From Stenomitos rutilans HA7619-LM2 (GTDB taxonomy: Bacteria; Cyanobacteriota; Cyanobacteriia; Leptolyngbyales; Leptolyngbyaceae): a DNA stretch of 64,000 nucleotides. Within the stretch, counting starts at the first letter, position 1. Every line of letters begins with the position of its first letter. The stretch lies in NCBI GenBank assembly GCA_019358945.1, contig JAHHIE010000008.1, forward strand, positions 1 through 64,000. The letters run 5' to 3'. Shown one piece after another: positions 62,619 to 64,000 of this stretch. The translations under genes and the position numbers were made by a program. The notes under the pieces were generated by a model, which was not told where the DNA came from, made no database searches, and saw only the letters and a program-made list of their open reading frames with translations.

Positions 62619-63185
62619 ATGACTGTCACTCATGCAATAGCTTCAAGTCGCCTTGCTGCTGCAAGAAGCGCGATGTTGTCTGAACTGACTATTTTGTCAC
62701 ACTATGAAAATACGTATTCAGCGCGGCACGGAGGTTCCTCCGTTCCTGCTCGCAGCGCTTATCTTGATCCCGCTAATCCCGCTTTCCAGGACTTTGCAAC
62801 TTGGTGTAGTCAAAACCAAAACTCACCGGAATACCCAGAATTCCTTATAGCCCTTGCTCGTTTTTCAACCCTTCCACCAGGTGGAAGTTGGGAAACGGAA
62901 TATGCGTCTATATCTGACAATTTTATGGAAGCTGGTGCTCCTTTTGAGATTAACTTGAGTCTCCCCCTACGCAGTTCGATAACCGATGATGTAGCGGAAC
63001 TCAGGCAAACGGGAGTCATCCCACCCGCCACTAGGACTCGTAGAGGTGGAGTGTCGACTAGAAGGCCAACTCCAGGTCCCCCATCACATGATGATGATGA
63101 CGATGATGATGATGGCCCATCTCGCACGCTTCGCTCAGGAAGACCAACACCCGGCCCTCCTCCTGAGCCAGTAGTGGAGGGGTAA
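62619..63185 (+). CDS. unrecognised protein with acidic and proline-rich tail
   Basis: 188 residues from the ATG at 62619, chosen because AGAGG lies at useful spacing and an upstream start (62586) adds 11 residues without support. The first 140 residues look folded (AIASSRLAAARSAMLSELTI; ENTYSARHGGSSVPARSAYL). The tail is disordered: RRPTPGPPSH, a run of eight Asp, then GPSRTLRSGRPTPGPPPEP, so the unit RPTPGPP occurs twice. No family is recognised. It follows the 306-residue gene by 214 bp, in the same direction and in the same A+T-rich segment, so the two may be linked. Confidence 0.6.
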   Translation: MTVTHAIASSRLAAARSAMLSELTILSHYENTYSARHGGSSVPARSAYLDPANPAFQDFATWCSQNQNSPEYPEFLIALARFSTLPPGGSWETEYASISDNFMEAGAPFEINLSLPLRSSITDDVAELRQTGVIPPATRTRRGGVSTRRPTPGPPSHDDDDDDDDGPSRTLRSGRPTPGPPPEPVVEG

Positions 63186-63235
63186 AACACATCTACTGCT
63201 GACTTAAGGACAGGATTGTAGCGATCGCTGATCTT

Positions 63236-63307
63236 GTAGGTTGAGTTTCGGGGTTCAACCTAACACCCACTGTTTGTTGGGTTTCCCTACACTCAACACC
63301 AACCTAC
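63236..63307. repeat. GTAGGTTG...CAACCTAC inverted-repeat element, 72 bp
   Basis: It starts GTAGGTTGAGT (63236-63246) and ends CACTCAACACCAACCTAC (63290-63307). The element near 22170-22265 shares the opening. The rest of 63186-63565 has several GCGATC sites but no supported gene. Confidence 0.6.
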
Positions 63308-63565
63308 CGAAGCGATGCATTACCAAAAGCAAAGAGGAGATCGCAGTTTGGGAAATCAGCAAGGGTGATTGCAGGATGACGAATGAGGAGCGATCGCATT
63401 CTTGTTTTGGGGAGCGATCACACTGTCACAAGCAAAGAGACGATCGCAGGGTCACAAACTGAGGGGCGATCATGATTAGATTTGAGTGGGGAAGCAATCT
63501 CTCCCCAGGTGAGCGATCGCTTCTGAATTTGAATAGCATAGAATTAGATCGATTGGAGGTATACC

Positions 63566-63862
63566 ATGACCCCACAGCTTGTAGCCGCGATCGCTGCCAT
63601 CCAAACGCTTTCACCCACAGAGCGCCAACAACTGCTGCAAATTCTCACCCAAAGCAGCGATTCAGCCTCAAATTCTCAACCCGACCTCAGTGCCCTCAGT
63701 GCCCAGTTTTGGCAAGGCATCTCACTCCAGCAGCTACGCGCTACCCAAACCCCCACGACCGTTCATAGCCTCAAAGATCTCGCCGCTGACTTTTGGCCCA
63801 CAGAAGACTCGATTGATGATTTCTTGTTCTTCTTGCGACAACAGCGTCAAGCGGTGAGCTAG
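63566..63862 (+). CDS. putative antitoxin of a VapBC-type pair
   Basis: 98 residues. A perfect GGAGGT (63555-63560) stands 5 nt before the ATG. The N-terminus MTPQLVAAIAAIQTLSPTER has the short helical register typical of cyanobacterial antitoxins with an S-P-T-E-R-Q-Q-L-L-Q turn, and the C-terminal half (STVHSLKDLAADFWP-like region, residues 66-82) is of the acidic, unstructured type that wraps a PIN toxin. The PIN-domain gene starts 11 nt after the stop codon. Assigned mainly by position beside the toxin. Confidence 0.7.
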   Translation: MTPQLVAAIAAIQTLSPTERQQLLQILTQSSDSASNSQPDLSALSAQFWQGISLQQLRATQTPTTVHSLKDLAADFWPTEDSIDDFLFFLRQQRQAVS

Positions 63863-63872
63863 CCAAACGCTC

Positions 63873-64000
63873 ATGAGTCTTCTCCTGATTGATACGGACA
63901 TTGCCTCCTTCATCTTCAAAGGCAGCGACTATGCCGACCCTTATCTACCACTCTTGAACGCTCAGGAATTGGCACTGTCATTTATGACCGTCGCTGAGTT
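63873..64000 (+). CDS. vapC: PIN-domain toxin, VapC-type (N-terminal part; cut by window end)
   Basis: ATG at 63873, open to the window end (42 residues visible). The start MSLLLIDTDIASFIFKGSDY has the conserved first acidic residue of PIN ribonucleases in LIDTDIASF, and LSFMTVAEL carries the second conserved block ending in Glu. VapC toxins cut tRNA or rRNA when freed from their antitoxin. It sits 11 nt after the antitoxin gene. Confidence 0.82.
   Translation, partial: MSLLLIDTDIASFIFKGSDYADPYLPLLNAQELALSFMTVAE

Overview
The window comes from a cyanobacterial chromosome, most likely a filamentous, repeat-rich species. The evidence is a heme oxygenase of the phycobilin pathway, the cyanobacterial/plastid NDH-1 subunit NdhM, many small proteins of cyanobacterial type, frequent HIP1 octamers (GCGATCGC), and recurrent short intergenic repeat families (GGAGTGGGGAGTAGGGAG-like, AACTCAAAACTC-like, AGCTGATAGCTGACCGCTGA-like, CTTCCCCTG-like). 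I saw no rRNA, tRNA or CRISPR array. One structural RNA is present, the signal recognition particle RNA near 53.1 kb on the minus strand.

Region by region. 0-3.5 kb: the N-terminal end of an IS630-type transposase, a sulfonate-binding protein, a TonB-like membrane-anchored protein, a lipoprotein and two MITE-like repeats. 4.1-14.9 kb: a cellulose synthesis and secretion cluster. It holds a proline-rich outer-membrane barrel protein, a separate periplasmic TPR protein, BcsZ, BcsB and BcsA with a c-di-GMP-binding PilZ domain; the last three genes overlap by 4 nt. The barrel and TPR parts that form one BcsC protein in proteobacteria appear as two genes here. 15-21.7 kb: housekeeping genes (TldD, CoaE, NdhM, heme oxygenase, CobW). 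22.6-29.2 kb: an A+T-richer surface-glycan cluster (C-methyltransferase, DUF4910 protein, glucose-1-phosphate cytidylyltransferase, two glycosyltransferases, PIG-L deacetylase) that ends at an IS5-type transposase remnant. 29.7-41.3 kb: a CHASE2 adenylate cyclase, three little-known membrane or lipid-anchored proteins, the SbcC/Rad50-like nuclease subunit and a large Cache-HAMP-PAS-PAS-GGDEF diguanylate cyclase. 41.4-59.6 kb: RsmD/PaiB-like/HisH with overlapping ends, an MMPL exporter, a stand-alone EF-G paralogue, ThiD, SRP RNA, a sulfate-binding protein, RibD, an allophanate-hydrolase-tail protein and a carbamoylase. 59.6-64 kb: an accessory stretch with an AraC-type regulator broken by a small transposable element, two unfamiliar proteins in A+T-rich DNA, and a VapBC-type toxin-antitoxin pair cut by the window end.

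How the parts may work together: the BcsA PilZ domain implies that cellulose output follows c-di-GMP, and the window also encodes a diguanylate cyclase, although 24 kb away. Sulfonate- and sulfate-binding proteins appear without their permeases, so they probably serve transporters encoded elsewhere. The most notable observations are the split BcsC-like secretion apparatus, the exactly reconstructable MITE insertion in the AraC gene, in-frame invasion of sbcC by intergenic-type repeats at three sites, a degenerate 21-bp tandem repeat at 58.7-59.0 kb, and the unfamiliar gene pair at 61.5-63.2 kb, one product of which has a stretch resembling the stem of leukocidin-type pore-forming toxins.
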